Source of the DNA: Cephalothrix simula
Taxonomy: Eukaryota > Nemertea > Palaeonemertea > Archinemertea > Cephalotrichidae
Direction of reading: 5' to 3'
DNA length: 10,078 bases
Assembly (NCBI GenBank): GCA_035591015.1
Contig: JAXIUW010236507.1
Span: 1 to 10,078 of the forward strand
In this document: positions 1 to 7,925 of the stretch, piece after piece
How the letters are laid out: each line of letters opens with the position of its first letter
How positions within the stretch are numbered: the first letter of the stretch is position 1
Translations under genes and position numbers: made by a program
The notes under the pieces: generated by a model
Databases searched by the model: none
The model's input: the letters and a program-made list of their open reading frames with translations, nothing else
Told to the model about the DNA's origin: nothing

Positions 1-556
1 ACACGTTTTGAAAAGTTGAAGCGAGAGAAAAATGGCGGCCATTACGTGAAAATTGCGTCGAAGCCTTGACGAACAGTGAAGGTGAATAAGGTTGAAATAG
101 TGGGTGAAAAATAGTGAAAAAACGTCGATCATGCGTCGATCCCTGGGTAGGGGGGTCAGGGTTGACATTGACCGCCGCATAAGGTCAGTCAGGTGATTAA
201 TGGAAACCCCCCTGGCCCTGGGGTCTTTGAAAATTAGATATGACTGCCTACAAATTATGACGCGGTATTCTGTTCCATATTTTCTACGAGCATATTCTAA
301 TATTACCTCTCCCTGCCTCTTCTATTCTCATCTTCAGGAATCCTCGATTAAATTCAATGTCTTCAGTTTCACTTTGAATTAAGTTGCTTTGACAGAAGTG
401 AAATTTATGAGTCGGATTTTTCGATCAGGACAATTTCTTCACACAGTTATCCGTGTTTCATCTGGACCGTTGTATTGATTGTACTTAGAAAAGGCACAGT
501 TTTGAAGGATTGGATGCTGCATTTAAAAAAATTGCAATTCCATCAAATTTAGGCAT
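1..556. other. Non-coding stretch with possible regulatory motifs
   Basis: I see no supportable exon here. Positions 29-39 read AAAATGGCGGC, a perfect match to the YY1 consensus, which often lies just downstream of animal transcription starts. The ATG inside it opens a reading frame of only five codons before a stop. CGTCGATC occurs twice (123-130 and 134-141). GGTCA half-sites of nuclear-receptor type occur at 154-158 and 182-187, with an inverted one at 169-173. A 60-codon open frame at 200-382 has no family resemblance and no splice context. The stretch could be the edge of a promoter or 5' UTR, but nothing in the window proves it. Confidence 0.3.
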
Positions 557-960
557 TAGTCTGGTTTCCATACCCCTAAGGGGAAGGGGTATGGTGGAAC
601 AGGCAGCCATTTTGAATATTAATGGAAGAAAATGGAAAAATCACGCATCAGTTGTTGAAAATATATCTTAAAAAGAGCGAGGGAACTCAATAAGGGCAAA
701 GATAAACAAGTATATGCTTAACTCATTCCCAAAACATATTTCAAAGCTTTTACTTTTCTTAATTCTAAGCTTTGAAATTGGAGTTTACCATTTACTTGTT
801 TATAATATGTACTGCTTGTCGCTTGCTTTATTGTTATTTCCCTCGTTCTTTTAAACGATTGATGTGTGATTGTTTCATTTTCTCCCGCATTGGTATTCAA
901 AATGGCTACCAGTTCCAGTGTTCCACAGCATACCCCTTTCGGGGTATAGAAACCTGACTA
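557..960. repeat. TA dinucleotides flanking the fold-back MITE
   Basis: TA at 557-558 and TA at 959-960 directly abut the inverted termini (TA-GTCTGG on the left, CCTGAC-TA on the right), as expected for a 2-bp target site duplication. Two bases can match by chance, so the support comes mainly from their exact position at the ends of the inverted repeats. Confidence 0.6.
559..958. mobile_element. 400-bp fold-back MITE with TA target duplication
   Basis: The two ends are inverted copies of each other over about 65-70 bases. The left end starts GTCTGGTTTCCATACCCC and the reverse complement of the right end starts GTCAGGTTTCTATACCCC. Both run through GTGGAACA and a shared GCCATTTTGAATA block. 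The symmetry continues inward: AAAGAGCGAGGGAA (672-685) pairs with a near match at 838-851, ATAAACAAGTA (702-712) pairs with 793-803, and TTCAAAGCTT (740-749) pairs exactly with 767-776. The fold axis at about 758 is the element's midpoint. Each terminus also contains its own small hairpin, ATACCCC facing GGGGTAT. TA dinucleotides flank both ends (557-558 and 959-960). This is a non-autonomous DNA transposon with no transposase. A TA duplication fits Tc1/mariner-like mobilisation, but the superfamily is not proven. The 60-codon frames inside are by-products of the palindrome. Confidence 0.85.
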
Positions 961-1307
961 TTGAGGCCTACTTCTTACATGGCTTACCTGAGTTCTAACC
1001 TTACCATCATCAGTTGAGTAGCGCCTTGGCTTGATGGGTATAGGGGTACTGGTTCGTCACTCGTCATGCAGGTGGACCCGTAACCTTGAAAAACAAGCCA
1101 CTTACATAACAAAAACGGATACTAGGAACTGCAAAACTGGACCCTTAAGTGCATTGCATAGAGCTTGGTGGTGGTCCCCCGCCCTTTGCGATAAATCCCA
1201 GATTTTTATAGATAGAAAAGTTTAATTTATTTCACCAAGCCTGACCAAGCCTGCAACTCGATTTTCATATGTCATAACAAATTCTTCAATTCTTCATGAC
1301 TTAAAAA
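961..1307. other. Non-coding spacer with a 10-bp tandem repeat
   Basis: No supportable gene. ACCAAGCCTG is repeated exactly and without a gap at 1234-1243 and 1244-1253. The 64-codon open frame at 1031-1225 has no recognisable domain and no splice or promoter context. Confidence 0.3.
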
Positions 1308-1324
1308 GTTTCTATACCCCTAAA
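1308..1324 (+). repeat. Solo fragment of the MITE terminus
   Basis: GTTTCTATACCCC at 1308-1320 is identical to the reversed right terminus of the 559-958 element, and the following TAAAG resembles the left terminus. No matching inverted partner is found nearby. It may be a decayed or truncated second copy, although 13 exact bases alone are modest evidence. Confidence 0.45.
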
Positions 1325-1765
1325 GTGAGAGTCCGTCGATTTTGGCCTCATGCTGATTCTGCAAATATTTTGCGTCAAGCTGGGTCTTATTTGTACACAT
1401 TGATATACTCCTAATTATTCAAACTTCATTTACATTAAAAAAACAAAAATCAATTTTTATATCGCGTGGTTGAATTTAAGTTTACAGAATGGTATAGAGA
1501 CATCATGCAGCACGAATACTATACTTTCTACATCAATATTTTGACGATTTACCAGCGCCATTCATTATTTTAATGGCTGAATATTTAATTAAAAAGAAAT
1601 TTATGCATCCTCGATAAATATTTAGGGTTAAACCCCTTCATTCAAGATATATTCTGTTCATTGTTTATATATGTAGTATAAATTTCTGATATGCGGCGGA
1701 TTCCCCCCCCCCCCTCAGATCCCAGGTTGTACGAAGTTGACATTTGGCACAAGTAAACATTATAG
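1325..1765. other. AT-rich non-coding stretch with poly-C tract
   Basis: No exon is supportable. The one distinctive element is an uninterrupted run of 12 C at 1703-1714 followed by TCAG. This resembles an extreme pyrimidine tract before a splice acceptor, but the sequence after it is closed or unremarkable in the frames I checked. Confidence 0.3.
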
Positions 1766-1848
1766 AGTTATTCACCGGTTTATCAATGTTATCCAAGAAA
1801 TTTCACTGAATATCATTTCACTTATAACACAACCGGTGAATAATAACT
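1766..1848. repeat. Inverted repeat built on ACCGGTT
   Basis: AGTTATTCACCGGTT (1766-1780) is the reverse complement of AACCGGTGAATAATAACT (1831-1848) except for a 3-base insertion in the second arm. About 50 bases of AT-rich sequence separate the arms. A third ACCGGTT lies just outside. This could be a small fold-back element or a relic of one. No clear target duplication was found. Confidence 0.6.
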
Positions 1849-3010
1849 ATTAAACATGTTACAGGACCGGTTTGTACCGCCGCGCCGTCAGATATAAAAT
1901 CCCAATGCTTGTGTCTAGGCTATTCAAGGAATTCTCCCTCCTCCCGGAACTGGGGAGGTGAATGGAACGCACACCTCGTCTTCTCCTAGACTGGAAATCC
2001 ATCCTAAATTCATCGGATTAGTAATTTCTGATTCTGGTTGCAGAAAATAGGGTGGATTTCCAGTCAAGTATCTACTAAAATACATAACTCGTCGGGGAGT
2101 TATAAAACACAATCCGCCAGATAATGGTACTTTTATACTTTTAACCCCACTGGAAAATGTTGTCCTGATCATTTCATAAAATGGCGTACAGTTTAAATTG
2201 TATTATAACTAATAGTTTCTTATTGCTCAAATTTAGCGGTATCAATAATTTGGTTATCAATCGGAAATGAGATAAATTTCCCTAAACCAAGAGATCAAAA
2301 ATGAGGTTGACGAACGCGAACATAATAAGAAGATAGTATCTAATAGGTTAGGTTTTTAGAGTAGCGATGATTATTTTATACCAAGATGAATTCCCATTTT
2401 TATTTGTTATAATTAGGGTTTTCCTTTCCATTTGGTTTTTCTCTGAACATATCATGAAATGGCCTGGTAATTTTTTTCATAATAAGAACAAATTGGCTTT
2501 TGGAAAATAGTGTTTTAGTCGGTCTTTAAATTCCATTCAATTTTTAGCGCAATTTTTATCGCTATATCTCAGGTACTGTATAGCATGGTATGACGGAATG
2601 ACATTCGTGAGTGTATTTTATCTCGTGGCCGAATTATATCATCAGATAAGTTGAAAGACTACAGTTAGGTATTTGTGTATTTCGTACGAAAGTCAAAATA
2701 TCCAAATATCTAAGACAGTGAGCTCCCAAATATGGGGCTTAGAGTGCTTACTGCTTGTAGGAGGTTGACCTGAGATTTACTTTACAAGCTGTAACAAAGT
2801 TTAAGGTATACAGGTTTAAGAAATCGCAAAACCGGAAGTTGGTGGTTCGCTACAGTAAAGCGCGAAAATATGCGGTTAATTGGCTGAAATTTATAGGGTC
2901 TGAAACCACAGATTTCCATTGGGGAAGACCTGTCTTATTTTGTTGCTTTTTAAGATTGTACAAGCTTTCAGCCTATGTAGGGCTAACTGTTGTCTGACAC
3001 CATAAAGGCT
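1849..3010. other. Long non-coding stretch, no supportable gene
   Basis: The longest open frame is 82 codons on the minus strand (2172 down to 1924). It has no recognisable domain. A 12-base palindrome TTTCGTACGAAA lies at 2680-2691 and an ETS-like CCGGAAGT at 2832-2839. Otherwise I see nothing interpretable. The stretch is plausibly intergenic or intronic. Confidence 0.3.
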
Positions 3011-3066
3011 GTTCTAGAGTAACCCTCGCTGGCGAAAATATTCGCCAGCGATGGTGACTCTAAAAC
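3011..3066. repeat. 56-bp hairpin with 26-bp arms
   Basis: Arm 1 (3011-3036) and the reverse complement of arm 2 (3041-3066) agree at 23 of 26 positions. The 11 bases nearest the loop, TCGCTGGCGAA facing TTCGCCAGCGA, pair perfectly around a 4-base loop AATA. A further TCGCCAGCG occurs at 3085-3093. The GC-rich stem stands out from its AT-rich surroundings. It could be a fold-back relic, a cruciform or a structured RNA. The 4-base loop is too small for an ordinary animal microRNA precursor. Confidence 0.8.
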
Positions 3067-3093
3067 TGCGTTATAACTTTTAAATCGCCAGCG

Positions 3094-5199
3094 GATCGTT
3101 TGAGATTACAATGGTAAGCGGTTCTTTACCGACGAAATCGGTATTCCCTTTTTCTGGCTATACCAGTGGCTGTCAGAGCAGCAGTAGTTACATGGGCACG
3201 ATCAAGTCGTTAACTTGTATTGTTATTATTAAATTGTTTGATGAAGAATGGATAATGGTGATAATTACTTTTCATTCAGGGATAGCCTGTTTACGTTTAA
3301 GTCACTTGGATACCTTTCCACTTGCATTAATTCATCGTCCTGATTCAAAATTATTCTGTTTGGTCTATCCATCCATTAATGACTTAACGATGTCTGCAAA
3401 CCCAAGGCTAGACAAAGCCTCGACGGATATTTTAAAACTGTAACACTTCGAAATTTTAGATTTTGCTTAATTTTAATCGGATTCTTTGAATCGACTAATC
3501 ATTTTGCTTTAGGGAATCGGTCGTTAGTATGTTTTAATCTCAAATTGAGTTTTAGGTTTGGGAACTGAATGAAAACTGAACTCGAGTCGGGTCACAATAA
3601 ACTGTAACATTTTGTTTTGCGTACTGACTACCACCCCAGCGTCTCACTGGGAAACTCTGCTATATGATTATGAGGGCTGAAGGTGCCATGCGTGGTGCGC
3701 GTCGTTAAGACTCCGAAAACGTAAATCCCAAGCCTTTGATGTCCCTTAAGCGGCACAAGGCCGCCGGAAAAGTATACCGATGAGACGGGGCTAATATTCC
3801 GCAGAAAATTTTCCTCTTTGTATAACATATCATTTCCTAGAGGGGACATTAATCTCTGGGCTTCTTTCGTCGTCAATATACAAAGTATACAGCGCGGACC
3901 GGTCTTCCCCACTCAGGTGGCGATGGGCGATATGTAAATATTACGTCATTAAGTGGTGTAAAGGGCAATAATGAGGGATAGAATATTTGCCCATTTTTTC
4001 TTATACCTCGTAAACGGCAACATTTGGACATTAGAAATGCATCGAGGTTATAGGAAAGTGGCCCCATGAACAGAACGAATGGCACCGACAGATTTCAGAT
4101 TTGTGCGCATGCGTTTATTTCAGAAAGTAGCCATGGAACCGATTTGCTTTTTTCACATTTTAATATCATTACATCATACTCCTTCGATTTCCGCCATGAT
4201 ATATTTTGAAAATCTCGTCCCTTTTCTTAGACGAACCGGGTCAGACTAGAAGGTTGGCAGCGGGGAATAAAGTCGAGGTGTGGCAGAGTTAATTATCTGT
4301 CGGGATGTTTGTCCCACATGCATCACATCATTCGCTGAGGTAGGACATTCATTTCATACCAGTGGGAATACGTTCAGTATCCCTAGTGATTACCTCTTCG
4401 TAGTATTAACATATACAGATAGTATGGGTTTTTTCCCATCCTATTTAAATGTACATGCCGGACACAGAACGCTGGGGGACACGGAAAACCGTTACACCGG
4501 GACTACTTCTGTCGACACTAACATGGGCAAAGGCAAGAATGAATGGACATTCTTGACATTCTGGCAAAGGTCAATCTCATGTATATTTTTAAACTCATCT
4601 CAACGCGGTGTACTGCAGTAACCAAAGTTATTCCATTCTTTCATTGAAAAGAGGTTAACTTCCCCATATTAACCTTCCAAATGAAACACTTTTCTCTGCA
4701 CCACTGTCATAATATATTTTCGCTACAGCTATAAGCAGCTATAACGAGCACATTGGCGAGATGTATAAAAGCCATTAAATGCCTTGTCATTTTGATTAAA
4801 GGAAATTTTTGACGGAACATTTTTATACTATTTTGCAATGTCACCCATTAAATTGGCGTTTTTCGGTACCTTTTTGTGATAAGATTATAATTTTCATTAT
4901 TAGCTTCATTTATTTATGATATTGACATTTTATTTCACGTTTTTCATTTAAAAGAGAAAATCGGCGCGAAACCGGACTACTTTCTTGGTGGAAAAATAAG
5001 CGCCTCTTTTATATCATCACTGAACTATTACCTGTTGCGTTTAATCGACTTCCGCATTTAGTGTAATTCCTGTTGACTGCATGTGAACCTTTCAACAATT
5101 TTCCCAATCAGGAAGTCATTATTGGTTAAAAACTATTTTGTCAACTTTAAATCACCTTCTCTTTCGTTTTGCCCGTTAGGAAACATTGTTATTGGGAAC
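3094..5199. other. Long stretch with no supportable gene
   Basis: Two plus-strand open frames of 110 and 113 codons (3111-3443 and 4280-4621) and two overlapping minus-strand frames of 94 and 70 codons (3628-4085) lie here. None shows a recognisable domain, hydrophobic pattern, splice context or promoter, and such lengths can occur by chance in 10 kb. TGCGCATGCG at 4104-4113 resembles an NRF1 site, and CAGCTATAAG/CAGCTATAAC is a 10-bp tandem pair at about 4725-4744. The part from 4640 to 5190 is notably AT-rich and featureless. Confidence 0.3.
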
Positions 5200-5202
5200 T
5201 TA

Positions 5203-5675
5203 AGGCTCATTTACACTTAGTCGGCGTCCTTCTAACGCACTCATAAAAATTGAAAAAATGACTGCCTTCCAATACGTTACAAGGACGCCCGAAGGACGCT
5301 CCTTAGATACTGGTAGGGCTTCGCAAGTGTAACTGTAAATCACCAAATTTTGTTTAAAATTGAAAAACAGTACGTTACTCGAGTGTTGGGAGAGTGCCAG
5401 AAGGACGCTCCGCGTACGCTGTAAAGGCGTTAAAAGGACGTTCCGTAGACGCTGCAAGAACGCGGAACTAATTTTTTTGCGGTTACATTCAAGTGCGTTC
5501 CAAACACGCTGTAATGACGCCGGCTGAGCGCAGGAAGGACGCCGAAAGAGCGCTACTTTATCACTGGAAGAGCGCTGGAAGGACGTCGGAGATCGATTTG
5601 TTCGGCGACCACTGATCGTTTTTTGAGTGCGTTAGATGAACGCTATGAGGACGCCGGCGAAGGTTAAGTGGCCCT
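5203..5675. mobile_element. 473-bp Harbinger-like MITE with repetitive interior
   Basis: The left end begins AGGCTCATTTACACTTAG. The reverse complement of the right end begins AGGGCCACTTAACCTTCG. Both continue into CGGCGTCCT and, slightly further in, the exact block TAACGCACTCA. TTA lies directly outside both ends (5200-5202 and 5676-5678), a 3-bp target duplication characteristic of PIF/Harbinger transposons. The interior is unusual: AAGGACG recurs in the plus orientation at 5281, 5292, 5401, 5434, 5535 and 5579, with its complement in the left terminus at about 5224 and a variant GAGGACGCC near the right end. No transposase is encoded, so the element must be non-autonomous. The minus-strand open frame across 5200-5457 is a by-product. 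Confidence 0.75.
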
Positions 5676-5780
5676 TTAAATACCCTTGGCTTATAAAACT
5701 TCATGAAAAACTGCGTCCATAAAAATCCCTGTGCTCTTATTTCAGGTATCTTTCGTACAAAATAACTATTTTATTTATCA

Positions 5781-5787
5781 TTTACAG
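5781..5787 (+). promoter_or_regulatory. Splice acceptor of the calmodulin-like exon
   Basis: TTTACAG is preceded by the T-rich run ATTTTATTTATCA. It is a canonical 3' splice site and fixes the exon start in phase 1. The first codon would therefore be completed by the previous exon (n + AT). Confidence 0.85.
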
Positions 5788-5931
5788 ATTACAAAGAGGC
5801 ATTTTGTTTATTCGACAAAGATGGAGATGGTATGATCACAACCAAAGAACTTGGAACAGTTATGAGATCATTAGGGCAATGTCCTACTGATGAAGAATTA
5901 AAAGATATGATTAATGAAGTGGACGCTGATG
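5788..5931 (+). CDS. Calmodulin-like protein, internal exon (EF-hand 1)
   Basis: This is an internal exon of an EF-hand calcium sensor of the calmodulin family. It starts after TTTACAG and ends before GTAAGG. The length is exactly 144 bases, and both boundaries interrupt a codon after its first base, like the exon of vertebrate calmodulin genes that covers residues 11-59. It encodes 47 complete residues. The first calcium loop is [12 protein letters not shown], with all acidic ligands present, followed by the linker helix and the start of loop 2, DADG. By my alignment to canonical calmodulin 40 of 47 residues match. The changes are F12Y, S17C, T26M, N42C, E45D, A46E and Q49K. Canonical calmodulin is almost invariant across animals, so this is more likely a divergent paralogue (calmodulin-like) than the main gene. 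No other exon of the gene was found in the window, so flanking introns are long or the exon is orphaned. Within the exon there is no stop or frameshift. Confidence 0.9.
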
Positions 5932-5937
5932 GTAAGG
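5932..5937 (+). promoter_or_regulatory. Splice donor of the calmodulin-like exon
   Basis: GATG followed by GTAAGG is a strong 5' splice site. It splits the glycine codon after DAD. Reading through it adds unrelated residues and reaches a stop within about ten codons, which supports real splicing here. Confidence 0.85.
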
Positions 5938-6103
5938 CTTTTCTGAAGCTTGTTTGAAAATCGAGTGCTTGGACATTTTGATGCCCAATGAAAAAATCTT
6001 TGATATCGGTTTTGTAATTTTTTGCCTTCCCTTTACCTGCTGTTTGAGCTGCGGGAATGATGCTCACTCCCATATTATCTCTGTATGTCTATAGAAAAAC
6101 CAT

Positions 6104-6188
6104 CCCACATGAGAGCGGACGGGGCTCGAACCAGCAACTTGTAGATCGTGTGACCAACGCGCTACCACTAAGCCAGATCAGCTCGCTG
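6104..6188 (-). mobile_element. tRNA-derived SINE head or tRNA pseudogene
   Basis: On the minus strand, TGGCTTAGTGG (6175-6165) matches the RNA polymerase III A box and GGTTCGAGCCCC (6132-6121) matches the B box. The spacing is that of a tRNA. A tRNA fold cannot be completed: the acceptor strands do not pair, the anticodon stem has several mismatches, and the T stem has one mismatch and a wobble. A CAC triplet in the anticodon position hints at a valine-type ancestor, but weakly. It is best read as the head of a SINE or a decayed tRNA copy. The SINE body and tail, which should lie at lower coordinates, and any target duplication were not delimited. Confidence 0.65.
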
Positions 6189-6189
6189 A

Positions 6190-6712
6190 GTCAAAATTTT
6201 GCTTAAATCGAAAATCCGACAAAGCTTGAGCAAGTCTATTATGATTGGCCGAGAGCGCAAGCAGGAATTAATTTGATTGGCCCGAATTTCAAAAAGCTTG
6301 TAGCTTGGATCAAATAATGGTAAACCTACTGGATGATGCCGAGGTCACATGTAAGGTGTATCGAGGGGGTGAATATAATAGAATAATATCAAGGGCTAAT
6401 GCAAGAGATATCTAACTCCCTTTGTACAGAGAAAAGTTCTTTAAATTTTAATTTTACTAATTTTTAATGAAGTTATTTATATTCTGTTCTCTGATTTGAA
6501 ATCTCATCTTTCATTCATACCAATACTATAAACATCTGCCAATCGTTTCTATAAAGAATCTTGATTTTAAAACTTTTTCACCTCTCATAGCCCCATTGAT
6601 TCAGCCTACTTGCCGTTAAATTCAATCGATATCAGCCATGTGTGTAACGTGTGTATATGGACTAACAGTGGTAGATTTGTGGCTATTTCTGTTACCAATT
6701 TGTTAATAATTT
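6190..6712. other. Presumed intron of the calmodulin-like gene
   Basis: No exon is recognisable. GATTGGCC occurs twice, at about 6242 and 6276, giving two inverted CCAAT motifs. The remaining sequence is AT-rich and featureless. No sequence resembling the next calmodulin exon (completing NGTIDF) was found. Confidence 0.35.
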
Positions 6713-7160
6713 GGTTCAAAAGTGTGATTAATTCGTTAGTTAGGACTGGACTATAGTAGTCCCACTTTTTGGGATATCTTGCTTGGTTCAAAAGTGTGAT
6801 GGACTGGTCGAATAATAGTCCCGTTGGGATATCTTGCTAAACAAGGCGGAAAATGCCGAAAAATTGACGCGGACTATAATCCGGATTATTGGAATTTTTG
6901 ATTATTATTTTGTTGGACTATTGTACTTTTTAGGGACTATAGTCCGGGCTTTCCCAACGTTTCCTGTCCCTCGGGTTCAAAAGTGTGATGAATCCGTTAT
7001 TTACGACTGGTCGAATAATAGTCTACCGTAGTGAACAAACGGGTTTGTATCTATCAATACAAACTTATGTTCGATCGAAAGGGGGGGAGAGAACATTAGT
7101 CTCCTATAGTAGACTAATAATAGTCCCACTTTTGGGATTTTTCAATTAGTTCAAAAGTGA
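6713..7160. repeat. Degenerate repeat field with GGACTATAGTCC palindromes
   Basis: GGTTCAAAAGTGTGAT occurs exactly at 6713-6728, 6785-6800 and 6974-6989, with a shorter form at about 7148-7160. Other modules recur in the same order: GACTGGTCGAATAATAGTC (about 6803 and 7003), GGGATATCTTGCT (about 6771 and 6826), and AGTCCCACTTTTGGGAT with one extra T in its first copy (about 6756 and 7122). The first unit is 72 bp (6713-6784) and the second is a shortened version directly after it. A perfect palindrome GGACTATAGTCC lies at 6934-6945, with imperfect versions near 6749 and 6870. The field looks like a decayed tandem array or nested fold-back elements. Confidence 0.7.
7024..7116 (-). repeat. Interspersed repeat, copy 1 (inverted copy at 9479-9583)
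   Basis: Read on the minus strand, this segment aligns with 9479-9583. Shared blocks in order are TAGTCT, GGAGACT, a TTCTCTC stretch, a C-rich run, a GATCGA core, TTTGTATTG followed by ATACAAAC, a TTCACTA block and CGGTA. The ATACAAAC block is half of a small hairpin (7043-7050 with 7057-7064). There are two copies in opposite orientation within 2.5 kb. Confidence 0.65.
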
Positions 7161-7925
7161 ATTCATTTGCCATGAAAACTTTTTATATGCATAACATCAG
7201 CTCTAAATTATGATTTCAAATTGAAATCCAGCCCCGAAAATTTTAAACTCCAATTAGAACATGGTGTTACATATCCGGGACATTTCTTTTGGAATTGAAA
7301 AATCAATTAGAGAGATACATTTAATCCATTATCAAAATTATATATTCATAAATGCATCATACATTGTACCAATATTCAGATATTAACCCTAGTACCTAAG
7401 TATTCATCTTTTATAAACTGATGATGCAGATAATACTTTGTAAGGCAAACAATATAATCTATGGAAAATTAAAAGCTTACTCAAATTAGGTAATGCAAAA
7501 CCAAAAAGACTCGACACAGTCTGAAGTTGTTTTTTCTGCGTTCCACTTAAAAGAAATCGTTGGAATGAGTCTATAGCGATAGGCAAGCTCTTCTGTATGA
7601 CTGCAAAAATCAGCTTTGAACAATAGATTATAGAAAGCTACATCTTCAATCTAGTGCTAAATTAATATTATGATCAATATTTCTGAAATTATGCAGGATA
7701 AAAATTCATCTACATAAAAACGATATGAAATTGTATGCTGCTAAAGCGAATTATTTAGATTGGCTGCTGAAGTGTGTATTTTACCGGATGAAATTATCAT
7801 TTTGAAAACAATCACGAAGGTGAATCACGATAGTGGCTGCTTTAAGAACACTTTTTTCATGTGAAAGTATTTCTATATAAGTTACAGGATAAATTTATGC
7901 TTGGAATATCCATTATTAGGAATTA
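7161..7925. other. AT-rich non-coding stretch
   Basis: No exon, RNA gene or repeat could be supported. The 60-codon minus-strand frame at 7404-7586 has no recognisable domain. The right end abuts the tandem CCAAT/CRE module and may hold further upstream regulatory sequence. Confidence 0.3.

Noticed and set aside
772-957. 61-codon frame (and its minus-strand partner) inside the 400-bp MITE
   Set aside because: It is a by-product of the palindromic element and contains no transposase features.
1924-2172. 82-codon minus-strand frame ending in a proline/glycine-rich tail
   Set aside because: No recognisable protein and no transcript signals. The tail derives from a local CCTCCC/GGGAGG near-palindrome.
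3011-3066. microRNA precursor
   Set aside because: A loop of 4 bases and a total length of 56 bases do not fit animal pre-miRNA processing.
3111-3443. 110-codon open frame, plus strand
   Set aside because: It has no recognisable domain, splice context or promoter, and it is within the length expected by chance over six frames in 10 kb. The hairpin just upstream is not evidence of a gene.
3628-4085. Two overlapping minus-strand frames of 94 and 70 codons
   Set aside because: They are in different frames with no family resemblance, and no splice sites were found that would join them sensibly.
4280-4621. 113-codon open frame, plus strand, the longest in the window
   Set aside because: The composition is unremarkable, no motif or homology is recognisable, and no TATA or splice signals are placed sensibly. 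Conservation data would be needed to accept it.
5281-5590. CRISPR-like array from repeated AAGGACG
   Set aside because: The repeats are only 7 bases with irregular spacing and lie inside an element with transposon ends in animal DNA.
5789-6073. 94-codon minus-strand frame opposite the calmodulin-like exon
   Set aside because: It is a shadow of the real plus-strand exon and runs past its splice donor into the intron.
6104-6188. Functional tRNA gene
   Set aside because: The A and B boxes are good, but the acceptor stem does not pair and the anticodon stem is broken, so a working tRNA is not supported.
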